Assembly: GCA_043228905.1 (NCBI GenBank)
Contig: JBHGNT010000002.1
Location: 7,812,001 to 7,876,000 of the forward strand
Source: Azolla caroliniana
Taxonomy: Eukaryota > Polypodiophyta
DNA: 64,000 bases
Direction of reading: 5' to 3'
Shown: in pieces, positions 21,085 through 32,723 of the stretch
How the letters are laid out: each line of letters starts with the position of its first letter
How positions within the stretch are numbered: position 1 is the stretch's first letter
Notes under the pieces: model-generated
Told to the model about the DNA's origin: nothing
What the model saw: only the letters and a program-made list of their open reading frames with translations
The model's database searches: none
Translations under genes and position numbers: made by a program

Positions 21085-21421
21085 TGTTAATGGGTAGGGG
21101 TGGGGGGTGAAGCCTAGAATGGCTTCACCCCCCTCCCAAGTGGATCATGGTAGAGAGAAAGAGAAGGAGAGTGAAATGACACAAAAATGAGGGGAAAAAG
21201 CTATCTCTATTACATACCCCATAAGGGGTTTATATAATACATAATGTAACGGTAAATAATATGTCTATTACAAAAGGAGACCATTACATTCTTGTCACAT
21301 GCCATAATTGTGCATGTGCTCACACATACTCATTCTGACACTCATATACATTACACATACCGAACAACCCCTTTAACGTGTTTTACCCTTAAACTGCCCC
21401 GTACAACTCCTACTAGTAACA
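21085..21421 (-). repeat. LTR L2
   Basis: A 337-bp LTR, TGTTACTAGTAGGAG at 21421 to CATTAACA at 21085, with a TATATAAACCC block. On its outer side is a 36-bp piece of copia gag (21422-21457) reading ARENPPS on the minus strand. Confidence 0.75.
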
Positions 21422-21457
21422 AGGAGGGTGGATTCTCCCTCGCGAGGACTGCCAACC

Positions 21458-21901
21458 TGTAAAGAATAGCATGCAGAAACTTGTAGACAAACTGGCTCAG
21501 CCAAATTACACCATTAAAACAACGAATGAAGGTTTAATGGAAGCTTAAGAGTAGAGAATACATAGGAGGGATAGAGAGATCAAAAAGCATAAACTTAATT
21601 CAAAATAATAATACTCTGTACATAGAATGTGCTCAGAGAACACTTTTATACAAGTCCATGAAAGGACTGATAGAAGTATTTACACATACTTCAATGCTCA
21701 TACGAGCGACTTACACTAACTCCCAAAAATATGCCAACATACTAGGCTAGATTCGTTGGCCTTCAAAGGCCTACCAATTACAATCCGATCCGGTTCCTGG
21801 TTCCGGATACCATCCAGACACTGATCCAACTGTTCGTTCTGGATACCGATCCGGCTCTAGATTATTCAGTAGATCTGGATCCAGTTGAGCTCGCTCGCTC
21901 A
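21458..21901 (-). repeat. 3' LTR of copia E1
   Basis: A 444-bp LTR that starts TGAGCGAGCG at 21901 and ends TTCTTTACA at 21458. It is preceded (minus) by a purine tract ending GGGGGAGTAC. It matches the split LTR of E2 (34795-35130 plus 43333-43400), including TATAAAAGTG. Confidence 0.8.
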
Positions 21902-24338
21902 GTACTCCCCCTCAAGCTCAACTTGAGGTCGAATTGTGGTGTCAGTATCTGTGGTAGTCGGTTCTTCCGGCCGACTCCTTCTAGCGTCATGCCGCCTCAT
22001 TCACACTCCTCATCCAATCCGGTTCCTCCTTCTGCATCTTGTTCGGTTCTGCTCTCCTCGACCTCCTCGGTCAGCATGTTTGCTCAACAGGCCCATCTCA
22101 GCTCCTTCATTGTTGCGACTGTGGCGCTTGTCAACTCTTCATCTCCTCCGTATCGGTGTCGACTTCCACTCCCTCCTCGTCCACTTGGCCTTTAATAGAT
22201 CCGGCTCCTCTGAATCGGTTGTCTCTAATTCGTTCCAGCTCTTGTTCGAGTTGGTTGTCTCCAACTCGTCCTTTATCTCTAGACCCTTCACGACACCAGA
22301 CCACGTTTGTGTCTTATTCTTCTTCTTCCGGCCCATCTCAGCTCCTTCGCTACTACGACTGTGGTGCTTTTCAACTCGTCATCTCCTCCGTGTCGGTGTC
22401 GACTTCCGCTCCCTCCTCATCTGCTTGGCCTTTAGTAGATCCGGCTCCACTGAATCGGTTGTCTCTGATTCGTTCCAGCTCTTGTTCAAGTTGGTTGTCT
22501 CCAACTCGTCCTTTATCTCTAAACCCTTCACAACACCAAGCCATGTTTGTGTCTTATTCTTCTTCTTCCAGTCGGCCTTGTCCTTCTTGACTTTGCCACC
22601 ATCACCGCTTGCTCGAACTTGTTCGGATATGCTGACTTCTTCAATTGACTCGCCTTCCTTTTTCTTCTTGTCTCCCCCTGTCTTGGTTCTTTCTTCCTCT
22701 CTGGCTCCTTGTCCAATGGCATTACCTGTTTCTATTCTCCCCCTCAAGTGTGGCACGTCAAGATGTTGTAGACCGAGCATCTCCAAGAAGTGTTGCAACT
22801 TATCCGATCCAAGCAGTTTGGTGAAGATTTCAACAACTTTCTAATCCGTTTGAGCATACCGAAGTTCAACTTCATCGCTCAGGACCCGGTCACGCACAAA
22901 GTGATAATGTACTTCTATGTGCTTTGTCCGAGCATGAAATATGTGGTTCTTAACAAGCTGTATGCTGCTTACGTTGTCACAATAGATCAGGATCGGGGTG
23001 GGTACGTAGATCCGCAGGTCTTGCAGCAACCGTCAAAGCCATATAACGTCACATGTGGCAATGGTAGCACCCTGATATTCAGCCTCACTGCTCGACAAAA
23101 CCATTGTTGGTTTCTTTCTTTGCTATACCACACAACAATTATGCTACCAAGAGAAAACTTGACTAGCATCTATATATCCGACTAGCATTTCAGCTAGACT
23201 GTGTCAGTATAACAGTCCCTTGTCCTTAGTGTTGTTAACATACCAGAGTATCCGGTGTACAAACTTAAGGTGCTCCATGGTTGGCTTCTACGTGAATTGG
23301 CTAATCACTCCAACTGGATATCTGATGTCGGGTCGGGTGATCGTCAAGTAGATAAGGCTTCCAACAATTTGTCAGAACCGTTTCTCGTTGCAGGTCGTTG
23401 TTGAGTCGAGACATAGCTTCAAATTCCAGTCCAAGGGTGTGGAGACTGGTCGGCAATCCGTCATGCCGAACTTGTACAACATATTCAACACATAATGTTG
23501 TTGTGAGAGAAATATGCCATCGGGGGTTTGGATCACCTTGATCCCTAGAAAATAATGACGGTCCCCCAGGTCCTTCACGGCCGACAGCTGGGACTTCACT
23601 CAGTCGATTTCATCGTGCCCGGGTCCGGTGATCACTAGATCATTTACATAAAGCAAGATACATGCTAGACCATCCGGACCTTTTTGGATGAACAGTGAAG
23701 AGTCAGATTTTGAAGCCACTAACCCATCTTATGCAACCACTGCGTGATCTTCGAATTCCAAGCTCGCGGGGCTTGCTTTAGACTGTAAAGCGACTTCTTG
23801 AGTTGGCACACTGTCGACTTGTTCACCTCTTATTGAAAACTGGGAGGCTAGATCATGTGGACCTGTTCTTCAAGGTCACCTTGAAGAAACACATTCTTCA
23901 CATCCATCTGATGAAGTTGCTACCTCCCTGCTGCAACAACTGCCAACACCACACAGACCATTGTCATCTTCCCTACCATAGCGAAGGTCTCGTCGTAGTC
24001 AATTCCATGGGTCTGTGCATATCCCTTCGCCACTAACCGAGCCTTGTACCGGTTGACCGAACCATCAACATTATACTTTACCTTATACACCCAATTGCAA
24101 CCGATTGGTTTGGAATGTCGGGGAGGATCAATCAGGTTCCATGTGTTGTTGGCATCCAGTGCCCGCATTTCTTCCTCCATAGCGGTACTCCAATGTGCGT
24201 TCTGTGCTACTTCTTCATAGCTTTTCGACTCACGCACTTCCGCCACCTTGGTCATGTACGCATAGTGATGCGACATGTACTCATTATATCCATACCTCTT
24301 TACGAGGTTCTTCTGGCAGGTTCATCGGCGATCATGTG
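21902..24338 (-). pseudogene. Copia E1: RT, RNase H and C-terminal tail
   Basis: Minus strand: RT start [12 protein letters not shown]-type sequence near 24300, IGCNWVYKVKYNVDGSVNRYK, KARLVAKGYAQTHGIDYDETF, and YFLGIKVIQTPDGIFLSQQ. The catalytic box is YVND (about 23640), losing the first Asp. RNase H follows (IYCDNVSSIQLVKNHIFHARTK near 22960), much reduced. A charged tail extends past RNase H to about 22090 and contains a 240-bp in-frame duplication. Upstream it is fused at about 24338 to a second RT fragment (E2). Confidence 0.8.
22091..22570 (-). repeat. 240-bp tandem duplication in the E1 tail
   Basis: 22091-22330 and 22331-22570 are direct repeats of one 240-bp unit (80 codons, so frame is kept). 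Each encodes KKKNKTQTW and GVVKGLEIKDELETTN. The units differ at scattered bases. Confidence 0.85.
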
Positions 24339-24455
24339 GACCTGTTCTTCAAGGACACCTTGAAGAAACACATTCTTCACATCCATCTGATGACGATGCC
24401 ACCTCCTTGCCGCAGCAACTACCAACACCACACGGACCATTGTCATCTTCGCTAC
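24339..24455 (-). pseudogene. Copia E2 RT fragment fused to E1
   Basis: Encodes the RT block [10 protein letters not shown] and LEEQVHMI, duplicating what E1 also has at 23850-23975. It is the continuation of E2 beyond the D2/C1 insertion, ending at the recombinant junction near 24338. GCTAC at 24451-24455 is the D2 target duplication. Confidence 0.75.
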
Positions 24456-24789
24456 TCATGAGAGAGAGATGATAGAAAAGAGAGATAAATAAGATATATA
24501 GATCCAAAACAACAAAGATTTATTGATAATGAATGATTATGGTATAAGTAAGAGAGAAAGAAGATACATAAACTCAAGCCTACAAGGATAAATTGATCAC
24601 TAGAAAAACACACTACATGAATAGGCAAGAAAAACAGCACAAGAAAGAGACTCTTCTACCACCTTACTCTTCTTGCTTTATATAAAGTTCTCTTCCACTA
24701 GATAAGTTTCCCTTGCTTTCTTTTTTATGCTTTTTTTAGAGCTTTTCATCGTGTCCTATTCTTATCTATGACACAACAATATTCAAATC

Positions 24790-25245
24790 TGTTGAGAGAC
24801 AAGCTCAACATCGGCCGGATCGGCTGAAGAAGCTGAGGACCGGATCGGTTGGGACCGATCGGTTAGGCCGAATGCGTAAACCGGTATGCAGACAGGTGCG
24901 TAGGTAGAGCCGGATTGGTGCGTAAACCAGGAGGCCGTTAGGAAAGATATTCCGTGAGGAATATATTTGGGAGTTAGTGTAGGAGCTCTTAATGAGCATT
25001 GCAGTACTGTCAGTACTTCGGTCAGTCCTTCTAGGACTTGTATAAAAGTGTTCATTGAGCACACATATGTATAGAGTGTGGTGAATAGAGATTTAGTACT
25101 GTTGTTGAATATAGTTCTTGTTTTTCTCTCTCTCACTCTCTCTGTCTCTCCTGCGTATATTGCGTAAGCTCAAGCTCTCCATTAAACCTGAGTTTTCTTC
25201 CTTCTGTTCCATGTTCATACTTGCTTCCGCACGTTACTTTTTACA
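24790..25245 (+). repeat. 5' LTR of C1
   Basis: Contains a TATAAAAG promoter box at 25041-25048 and ends at the primer site. Confidence 0.9.
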
Positions 25246-25257
25246 TGGTATCAGAGC
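25246..25257 (+). other. Primer-binding site of C1
   Basis: TGGTATCAGAGC is the standard plant copia site, complementary to the 3' end of initiator methionine tRNA. It starts directly at the LTR end. Confidence 0.9.
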
Positions 25258-25317
25258 GCGAGGGTTGAGAACCTTTCTGCAGCCGACATAGCTTGACGAA
25301 GAAGAACAAGAAGAACG

Positions 25318-28300
25318 ATGGATAGAGGCATGGCGAGCTCCCTTCCAATAGAGAATCTTGACAGAACCAACTACGCATCTTGGTCCTACAAGATGCACCA
25401 GTACCTGCTCGGGCATGGCTACTGGAGTTATGTCGAAGGAGCTAATGATGCGGCACCCGAATCGACACACAGAGACTTCCCGTTGTGGGAGCAATCGGCG
25501 AGCAGGGTATTATACTGCTTCGCGTCATGTGTGGGCGAACAACTATTGAGCTATGTTCGGGATGCAAAGATGCCGAAGGGTGTGTGGGAAAACCTGAAGA
25601 AGATTTTCGCCGCGAGCACCATAGCCAGGAAGCTTCAGCTCCGACAGGAGTTGAGCAACCTACGACAACGCGACTTGTCGGTGGCGGACTATAGCTCGAA
25701 GATCAAGGATATCTGCGACTCCCTCGCCTCCATAGAGGTGAACATCGAGGAGAGCGAGATGGTCCAGATCTGTCTCGGAGGTTTGGCGTCGAAGTTCGGA
25801 GCGTTCCGAAAGGATGTGTGTACCCGGGAGAATACGTTGTCCTTTTTCGACTTACAGTCAATGCTCCTGGTAGAGGAGAACCACGCGGGTGCCTCTACAA
25901 GCACGCACACCGACAGCAGAATGTTGTACACGGAGGGAGATAGGCCCCGTGGATGTGGAGGACGAGGCGAGTCAGCGTGCAATGGAGGCGGCCGATGAGA
26001 TCAAGGAAGAAGGCACCAAAGTGATGCCGACAGCAACTCCGAACCCTCCGGAAACAGGGGGAGTCGAAGCGATGAGAACCGGCAAGGGAAGGCCATCACG
26101 GAGTATTGGTACTGTGGCAAGAAAGGCCACAGGGAAAGTGAGTGCTGGAAGAAGCGTGCCGATTCGGAGAGAACCGGTTCCGGAAACGGCTCCGGACATA
26201 CCGACAAGGGAAATCAGCAGCGATCGCACTACGCCGAAGACTCCGGGAGAGCCGGAGAAGGGTCTGCCTTCGTGACGAGACATGAAGCAAACTCAATGAA
26301 ACGGACCACCCCGAGATCGGACGAGGTGTGGTACGTAGACTCCGGCGCGTCAAACCACATGACGAGCCATAAGGAGTGGTTCTTGTACCTTGAAAAACCG
26401 ATACAACCTGGAGTAGTCGCAACTGGAGACGACACTCCGCATCTGATCGCGAATGTCGGAGAAGTTTTCCTTAGCCATGTCGGGCAGAAAGGCAAACTCA
26501 TGAACGTACTGCACGTTCCGACAATCACGAAGAACCTGGTCTCGGTCAGACAGATCGTCGACCAAGGGATGGAGGTTCGGTTTACACACCTCGGGTGCTT
26601 CATTGAGGAAGAAGGTCGTGTGATTGCGCAAGGGCGCAGAGACGGGAGGATGTTCATCTTCGATTCCACTGACGGTGGCACCGCAATGTTCGCAAAGGGA
26701 CAAAAATCCGAGTTGGACATCGACTTGTGGCACAAACGGATAGGCCACGTCCACTACCAACGGCTTCAAGATCTGCAATCGAAACAGGTAGTGTTCGGAT
26801 TGCCCAAATTTAGTGGCCGAAAGGCACAAATTTGTGAAGCCTGCCAGCTCGAGAAGCAACACAAACTTCCTTTCCCCAACGAGCGAAACTAGAGCCGGAA
26901 CAAGCTCGACCTTATACACTCCGATGTATGGGGGCCGACACAAAACATTAGTCTTGGCGGGAGCCAATATTTCGTCTTCTTCATCGACGACCACACGCGG
27001 CACACGTGGATCTACCTCATTGAGAGGAAGAGCGAAGTCTTCGACTGTTTCCCGAACCTCAAAGGGTTCGTGGAATAGAAAACGGGACGAAGGATCAAGT
27101 GATTGCGGTCGGATGGCGGGAAAGAGTACTTTTCTAGTCAATTCAACGGTTATCTACAACAAATGGGAATTCGGCGCGAATTTAGTTGTAGATACACGCC
27201 GGAGCAGAACGGCATGGCCGAGAGGAAGAATCGGTCAGTTGTGGAAGCGGCACGGGCAATGCTGGAGGAGAAGAGCTTGCCCAAGTTTTACTGGGCCGAG
27301 GCGGTAAGGACCGCGGTATACATCCAGAACCGGATCGGAGACAAAGTGTCAGCGCACGAGCTATATTTCGGAACGAAGCCGAACTTGCGACACTTGAGGG
27401 TGTTCGGTAGCATTGCGTATGTGCATGTACCGAAGGAGAAAAGGAGGAAGCTAGACGCAAAGGCCGAGAAATGCATCTTGGTCGATTACTCGGACGAGCA
27501 GAAGGGTTATAAGTGCTATAACCCTCACACCAAACAAGCGTGTGTTAGCCGCGACGTTGTGATTGACAAGTCCGCGTCCTGGTACCAGCCCCCGACTCCG
27601 AACCCCGACTCCAATCCGAGTTCTGACGATGAGGTCATCGAGGCCGAGATGCCTCCGGATGAGCCCGAAATCGAGACCCGCGAAGAGAGTCCGATTTCTC
27701 TCCGTTTAACTGGACCGATTGGACGACTGAGTCGGTACGATCAGTTCGATGAAAAGCCGGCGAGTAGTGGAGACTCGGCTATGCATTCCCCGCGCCGGAA
27801 GCCGAGGAGACGGTTTACGCGCAAAGAGAAAGGGAAGAAGAAGGTGTCGGATTCCAGCACGGATAGGAACGAGTCAGACCGACGTGAGTTCGACTCCGAG
27901 GGAACCGGTGACGGGTCTTTAAAGGTGAAGTCCGCGTCGACCGAGAAGGCCTTGACATCGGCTAATGTGAGATTACGCCGATCTCCCCACCAGAAGAATC
28001 CTGTTTTGCGGTTCGGATACAACGAGTACATGGCGCATCACTATGCGTACATGACCCGTATAGCGGAAGTGCGTGAGCCGGAGAGCTACGCAAAAGCGGC
28101 GAAGGACGCGAATTGGCGCGCCGCAATGGAGGAAGAGATGCACGCATTGGCGGAAAACGAGACCTGGGATCTGGTTGACGCACCGAAGGGTGTGAAGCCA
28201 ATCGGATGTAGGTGGGTGTACAAGGTCAAGTACAACACCGACGGCTCGGTCAACCGATACAAGGCCCGGTTAGTGGCAAAAGGTTACGCGCAGAAACACG

Positions 28301-29034
28301 GCATCGACTACGATGAGACGTTTGCGTCGGTCGCGAAAATGACGACCGTCCGTGTTTTGCTCGCAGTAGCTGCGGTGAAGGGGTGGCACTTACATCAGAT
28401 GGATGTAAAGAATGCGTTCCTGCAAGGTGACCTTGAGGAACAGGTGTACATGGTACAACCCCCCGGATTTCACTCTGGAACGAACTCCTCGGCAGTATGC
28501 CGACTGAAGAAGTCCCTTTATGGACTGAAGCAAGCCCCGCGTGCCTGGAACGCGAAGATCACGCAACAACTGCGTCGGATGGGCTTCGTCACGTCAAAAT
28601 CGGACTCTTCCCTGTTCATCCAGAAAGGTCAACTCGGACTGGTTAGTATTTTACTATATGTTGATGACTTGGTCATCACCGGCGCCAACCTAGGTGAAAT
28701 CGACCGCGTGAAGCTCCAGCTTGCGGCATTGTTCGACATGAAGGATCTGGGGGACCTTCATTACTTCCTCGGGATCGAAGTGATCCGTACCCCCGAAGGC
28801 ATATTGATCAGCCAACGTCATTACGTGCTGAGTATGCTCTTCAATTTAGGGATGGCCGACTGTAAGTCCGTCTCGACTGCTCTGGACAGAACCGTCAAGC
28901 TTCGTCCCGATACAGGAAAGGTATTTGACCCGACGAGGTTCCGACAAATTGTCGGAAGCCTCATATACTTGACCATCACCCGGCCCGACCTCAGTTATCC
29001 GGTCGGAGTGATCAGTCAGTTCATGGCTACTTAG
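25318..29034 (+). pseudogene. Gag-pol polyprotein of C1
   Basis: A single reading frame from the ATG at 25318 to 29034, interrupted only by stops at 25996, 26890, 27076 and 27100. Domain order is copia: gag (MHQYLLGHGYWSYVEGAN, MVQICLGGLASKFGAF); a zinc knuckle whose first Cys is Tyr (YWYCGKKGHRESEC); protease YVDSGASNHM; pre-integrase LWHKRIGHVHYQRLQDL; integrase (LIHSDVWGP, YTPEQNGMAERKNR); and RT with YVDD intact (about 28660) and YFLGIEVIRTPEGILIS. It ends at RNase H start SYPVGVISQFMAT, where a deletion and shift occur. Confidence 0.9.
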
Positions 29035-29037
29035 GGA

Positions 29038-29800
29038 CCTGCAAGAGGAGGTGTCAGATCCGACGACGATCTACTGCGACAACCTCAGCAGAATCCAGCT
29101 CGCGAAAAACCCTGTTTTCCACGCACGGACCAAGCACATTGAGGTGCACTAGCATTTCGTCCGTGAACGTGTCGTTTCCGGTGAAGTCGAACTGCAGTAC
29201 GTTGCGATGGATCGACATACTGCCGACATCTTCACCAAGCCTCTTGGTCTGGACAAGTTGCGGCAATTCTCAGGTGCACTCGGATTGCGTCACCTCGACG
29301 GGGGAGAACAGTCCCGAACAACCAAGCAAGGCAGCAGGAAAGGAGTGGAAACCGTGACACCAGGTCGGTTGACTCGTTTGTCGAGTTCGACTTCGGATCG
29401 GCTGAAGAAGCCGAGGGCGGACCCGCGGAAAAGTCCGAAAGAGGACAGAAGGGGAGCAGCCGAAGGAGAGAGCAGAAGCCAACCACGCATGGGGAAGATG
29501 ATGCCATCAAGGGCGAGAAGACTGAAGACGAGTTGGAGACAGCCAACTCGGACGAGAGCAAAAACCGATCGGAGGTAGCCGAATCGGTTCGGATGTTTGA
29601 TTCAGATACGCTGAATCAACCGAGGCCCAAGCGGAAGAAAAGGCAGTAGGAGAAGCATCAACACCACAACAGCAGAAGAGCTGATAAGGGCCACATGAGC
29701 AGACAAGCCAACCGCGCAGAGTCGAACAAGTCGTGGAGCGCGAGCGAGGCGTGAAGCCAGGTGGAACCGGAGCTGTGAGCCCAAAGATCTCGAAGAGCCT
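29038..29800 (+). pseudogene. RNase H end and C-terminal tail of C1
   Basis: Resumes one frame over: TIYCDNLSRIQLAKNPVFHARTK, RERVVSGEVELQYV and ADIFTKPLGLDKLRQF, the copia RNase H end. The middle of RNase H is deleted. A charged tail follows (EDELETANSDESKN, PRPKRKKRQ), similar to the tails in E1 and N. Confidence 0.75.
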
Positions 29801-29821
29801 CAAGTTGAGCTTGAGGGGGAG

Positions 29822-30277
29822 TGTTGAGAGACAAGCTCAACATCGGCCGGATCAGGTGAAGAAGCCGAGGACCGGATCGGTTGGGACCGATCGGTTAGGC
29901 CGAATGCGTAAACCGGTACGCAGACCGGTGCGTAGGTAGAGCTGGATTGGTGCGTAAACCGGGAGGCCGTTAGGAAAGATATTCCATGAGGAATATATTT
30001 GGGAGTTAGTGTAGGAGCTCTTAATGAGCATTGAAGTACTGTCAGTACTTCGGTCAGTCCTTCTAGGACTTGTATAAAAGTGTTCATTGAACACACATAT
30101 GTATAGAGTGTGGTGAATAGAGATTTAGTACTGTTGTTGAATATAGTTCTTATTTTTCTCTCTCTCACTCTCTCTGTCTCTCCCGCGTATACTATGTAAG
30201 CTCAAGCTCTCCATTAAACCTGAGTTTTCTTCCTTCTGTTCTGTCTTCATACTTGCTTCCGCACGTTACTTTTTACA
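29822..30277 (+). repeat. 3' LTR of C1
   Basis: Same length and ends as the 5' LTR. Followed by the AAATC duplication and D2 sequence. Confidence 0.9.
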
Positions 30278-32400
30278 AAATCGTTATATCTCCCTCGTCC
30301 GAGCTCCATATTTAGAGCTTTAAAAAGCTATAGATAGCTCTCTTCATAAGTTTCCTAACCCATATTTGCACATTATATTTGGATTCCAAAAGAATGAGTT
30401 ATGAGCATTTGGTTCAGACTGTATTTGGTGGCTCGCTTTTTTCTTCTTTTACTTTTCTCCATGTGTCTTGCTTTTTGTTTGACTTATCCTCAAGAACTTG
30501 GTTTGTGTTCTTGACCTCTGGATGTGAATGCTCCATACCTTATATTGTTGTTGTGTTCAATACTTTGAATTCTAAAAACACTTTCATAGCTACCAAAGTG
30601 AAGGTCTCATCGTAGTCAATTCCATGGGTCTGTCCATATCCCTTTGCCACTAAGCCTTGTAGTTGTTGACCGAACCGTCAACATTGTACTTTACCTTATA
30701 CACCCTATTGCAACTGATCGGCTTGGAATGTTGGGGAGGATCAACCAGGTTCCATGTGTCGTTGGGATCGAGTGCCTGCATTTCTTCCTCAATAGCTGCA
30801 CTACAGTGTGTGTCTTGTGCCGCTTCTCCGTAGCTCTCCGGCTCACATACTTCCACCACCTTGGTCATGTACCCATAGTGATGCGCCATGTACTCATTAT
30901 ATCCATACCTCTTTACGGGGTTCCTTTGGCGGGTTGATTGGTGTAACTTCTCGTTAGCCGATTTGAGGGCCCTCTTGGTTGGCTTGGACTTCGTTTTTGA
31001 AGGTCCGTCTTCATCATTTCCGGAGTCAGGTTCACTCCGATCTGACTCTTCCTTGCCGGTGTCGAATTCCGACATCTTTTTCTTCCCCTTCTCCTTGCAC
31101 GTGAACCGTCTCCTCAGTTCCTTGCACGGGGAAAGCACGACAAAGTCTCCACTACTCGCCAACTCGTCGTCCGATTGTTCATTCCGACTCAGTCGGTCAT
31201 TCGGCCCACTTAGCCCAAATGAGATCAGACTCTCATCTAGAGTATTGAACTCTTGTTCATCTACCTGGGGCTCTTCAGGCTCACTAGCCTCATCTTCCGG
31301 AATTGGGTCGGAGTCGGGAGTCGGGAGTCGGAGTTGGTAGAGTATACCAGGATGCCCATTCATCGAACTCCACATATCGACTTACGCAGACTGTCTTCGT
31401 CTAGGGGTTATAGCACTTATACCCCTTCTGCTCATGAGAGTAGCAGACTAGTATTTATTTCTCCGACTTTGGGTCCAGCTTTCTCTGTTTCTCATTCGGT
31501 ACATGCACATATGCTATGCTACTGAATATCCAAAGGTGCCTTAAATTCGGCCTTCACCCAAAATATAGCTCGTGTGCTGACACCTTGTCTCCAATCCGGT
31601 TTTGAATGTAGACGGCTATCCTACCCGCCTCCGCCCAGTAGAATTTGGTCATGCTTTTCTGCTCAAGCATTGCCCTTGCCGCATCGACAATCAACCGGTT
31701 CTTCCTCTCAACCACACCATTTTGTTCCAATGTGTACCCCCAGCTAAATTCTCTCCGAATTCCTTTCTTTTGCAGATAACTGTTGAATTGGCCAGAAAAA
31801 TATTATTTTCTGTCATTCGACTACAAGCACTTGATCTTCCTCTCCGTTTCCCGTTCGACAAGACTTTGTAGGTTCCGGACAATCGAAGACTTCACTTTTC
31901 TTCTCGATGAGGTAGATCCACATGTGCCGGCTATAGTCGTCAATGAAGGAGACAAAATATCTGCTCCCACCAAGACTAACGTTCTGAGCCGGTCCCCATA
32001 CATCTGAATGTATTAGGTCGATCTTGTTACAGCTTCGGTTTCTTTCGGTGGGGAATGGAAGTCGGTTCCCAAGGTGGCAGGCTTCACAAATTTGGACCTT
32101 CTGACCACTCAATTGCGGCAATCCAAAAACAACATGTTTCTATTACAGGGCTCGAAGCCTCTGATAGTTGACGTGGCCGATCCGCTTGTGCCTAAGATTG
32201 ATGTCAAACTCAATCTTCTGCCCTTTGGCAAACAAGGCGGTGCCGAGGTCGTTGGTGTCGAGGAAGAACATCCTCCTGTCCTAGCGCCCTTGCACAATTA
32301 TTTGGCCTTCTTCCATATTAATAGACTATATAATGTCTTACACGAGGAGTGCAGGCACGATACTTCTTTGGCTGCGATTAGTGTTATTTGGTTAACTATC

Positions 32401-32476
32401 TAAGGATTTAGGGTTTGGGTTTGAGGGTTTCGGGTATATGGGTTAACTGAGGGTTAACGGTTAACTGAGGTCTTTG
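32401..32476 (+). repeat. Degenerate TTTAGGG-like repeats in the Penelope 3' region
   Basis: Plus strand holds GATTTAGGGTTTGGGTTTG and further GGGTTT-like units. On the coding (minus) strand these are C-rich CCCTAAA-like units downstream of the RT stop. Confidence 0.55.
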
Positions 32477-32700
32477 GGTTTTTGGATTAAATATCTTAAG
32501 GTAGAGAGAGAGGAAAAAGAAATGATTTAGAGAGGGAGAAAGGTAAAGGTAGAGAGAGAAAGAGAAAGGGAGGGAAGGAGGAGATAGAGATAGAGATAGA
32601 GAAAGGGAAAGTTAAGAGAGAAGAAATGTGAAGGTAGAGAGGGAGAAGATAGGGGGGGATTCTCACGTGGTAAATATAGGGAGATAAAACTTGTGGTTTT
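32477..32700 (+). repeat. Purine-rich (GA)n tract
   Basis: Plus strand is nearly all A and G (GGTAGAGAGAGA, GATAGAGATAGA units). It lies between the Penelope ORF and the telomere-like repeats. Confidence 0.75.
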
Positions 32701-32723
32701 AAAAATAAAACTAAAGAGAGGAG

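Larger units (their letters stand above)
24790..30277 (+). mobile_element. Complete copia LTR retrotransposon C1
   Basis: 5488 bp, with 456-bp LTRs at 24790-25245 and 29822-30277, both TGTTGAGAGA to TTTTTACA. The target duplication AAATC is perfect (24785-24789, 30278-30282). The primer site TGGTATCAGAGC is at 25246 and the purine tract CTTGAGGGGGAG at 29810-29821. I count roughly 15-20 differences between LTRs by eye, so it is not recent. The gag-pol has several stops and a deletion in RNase H. Confidence 0.95.
24456..30588 (-). repeat. Solo LTR D2, split by C1
   Basis: Two pieces, 24456-24789 and 30283-30588, match the D1 LTR (56897-57645) in the same order. The minus start TATGAAAGTGTTTTTAGAATTC compares with TGTGAAAGTGTTTTTTGAATTC. 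GCTAC flanks the pair at 24451-24455 and 30589-30593. The host is copia E2 RT, whose frame continues on both sides. The copy is clearly older than D1. Confidence 0.75.

Noticed and set aside
21936-22844. Long plus-strand open frame of about 300 codons
   Set aside because: It is exactly antisense to the charged tail of copia E1, whose protein is homologous to the tails in C1 and N. The plus-strand product is a low-complexity Ser/Leu/Pro shadow.
25689-27141. Minus-strand open frames across C1
   Set aside because: They are antisense to the recognised gag, protease and integrase domains of C1.
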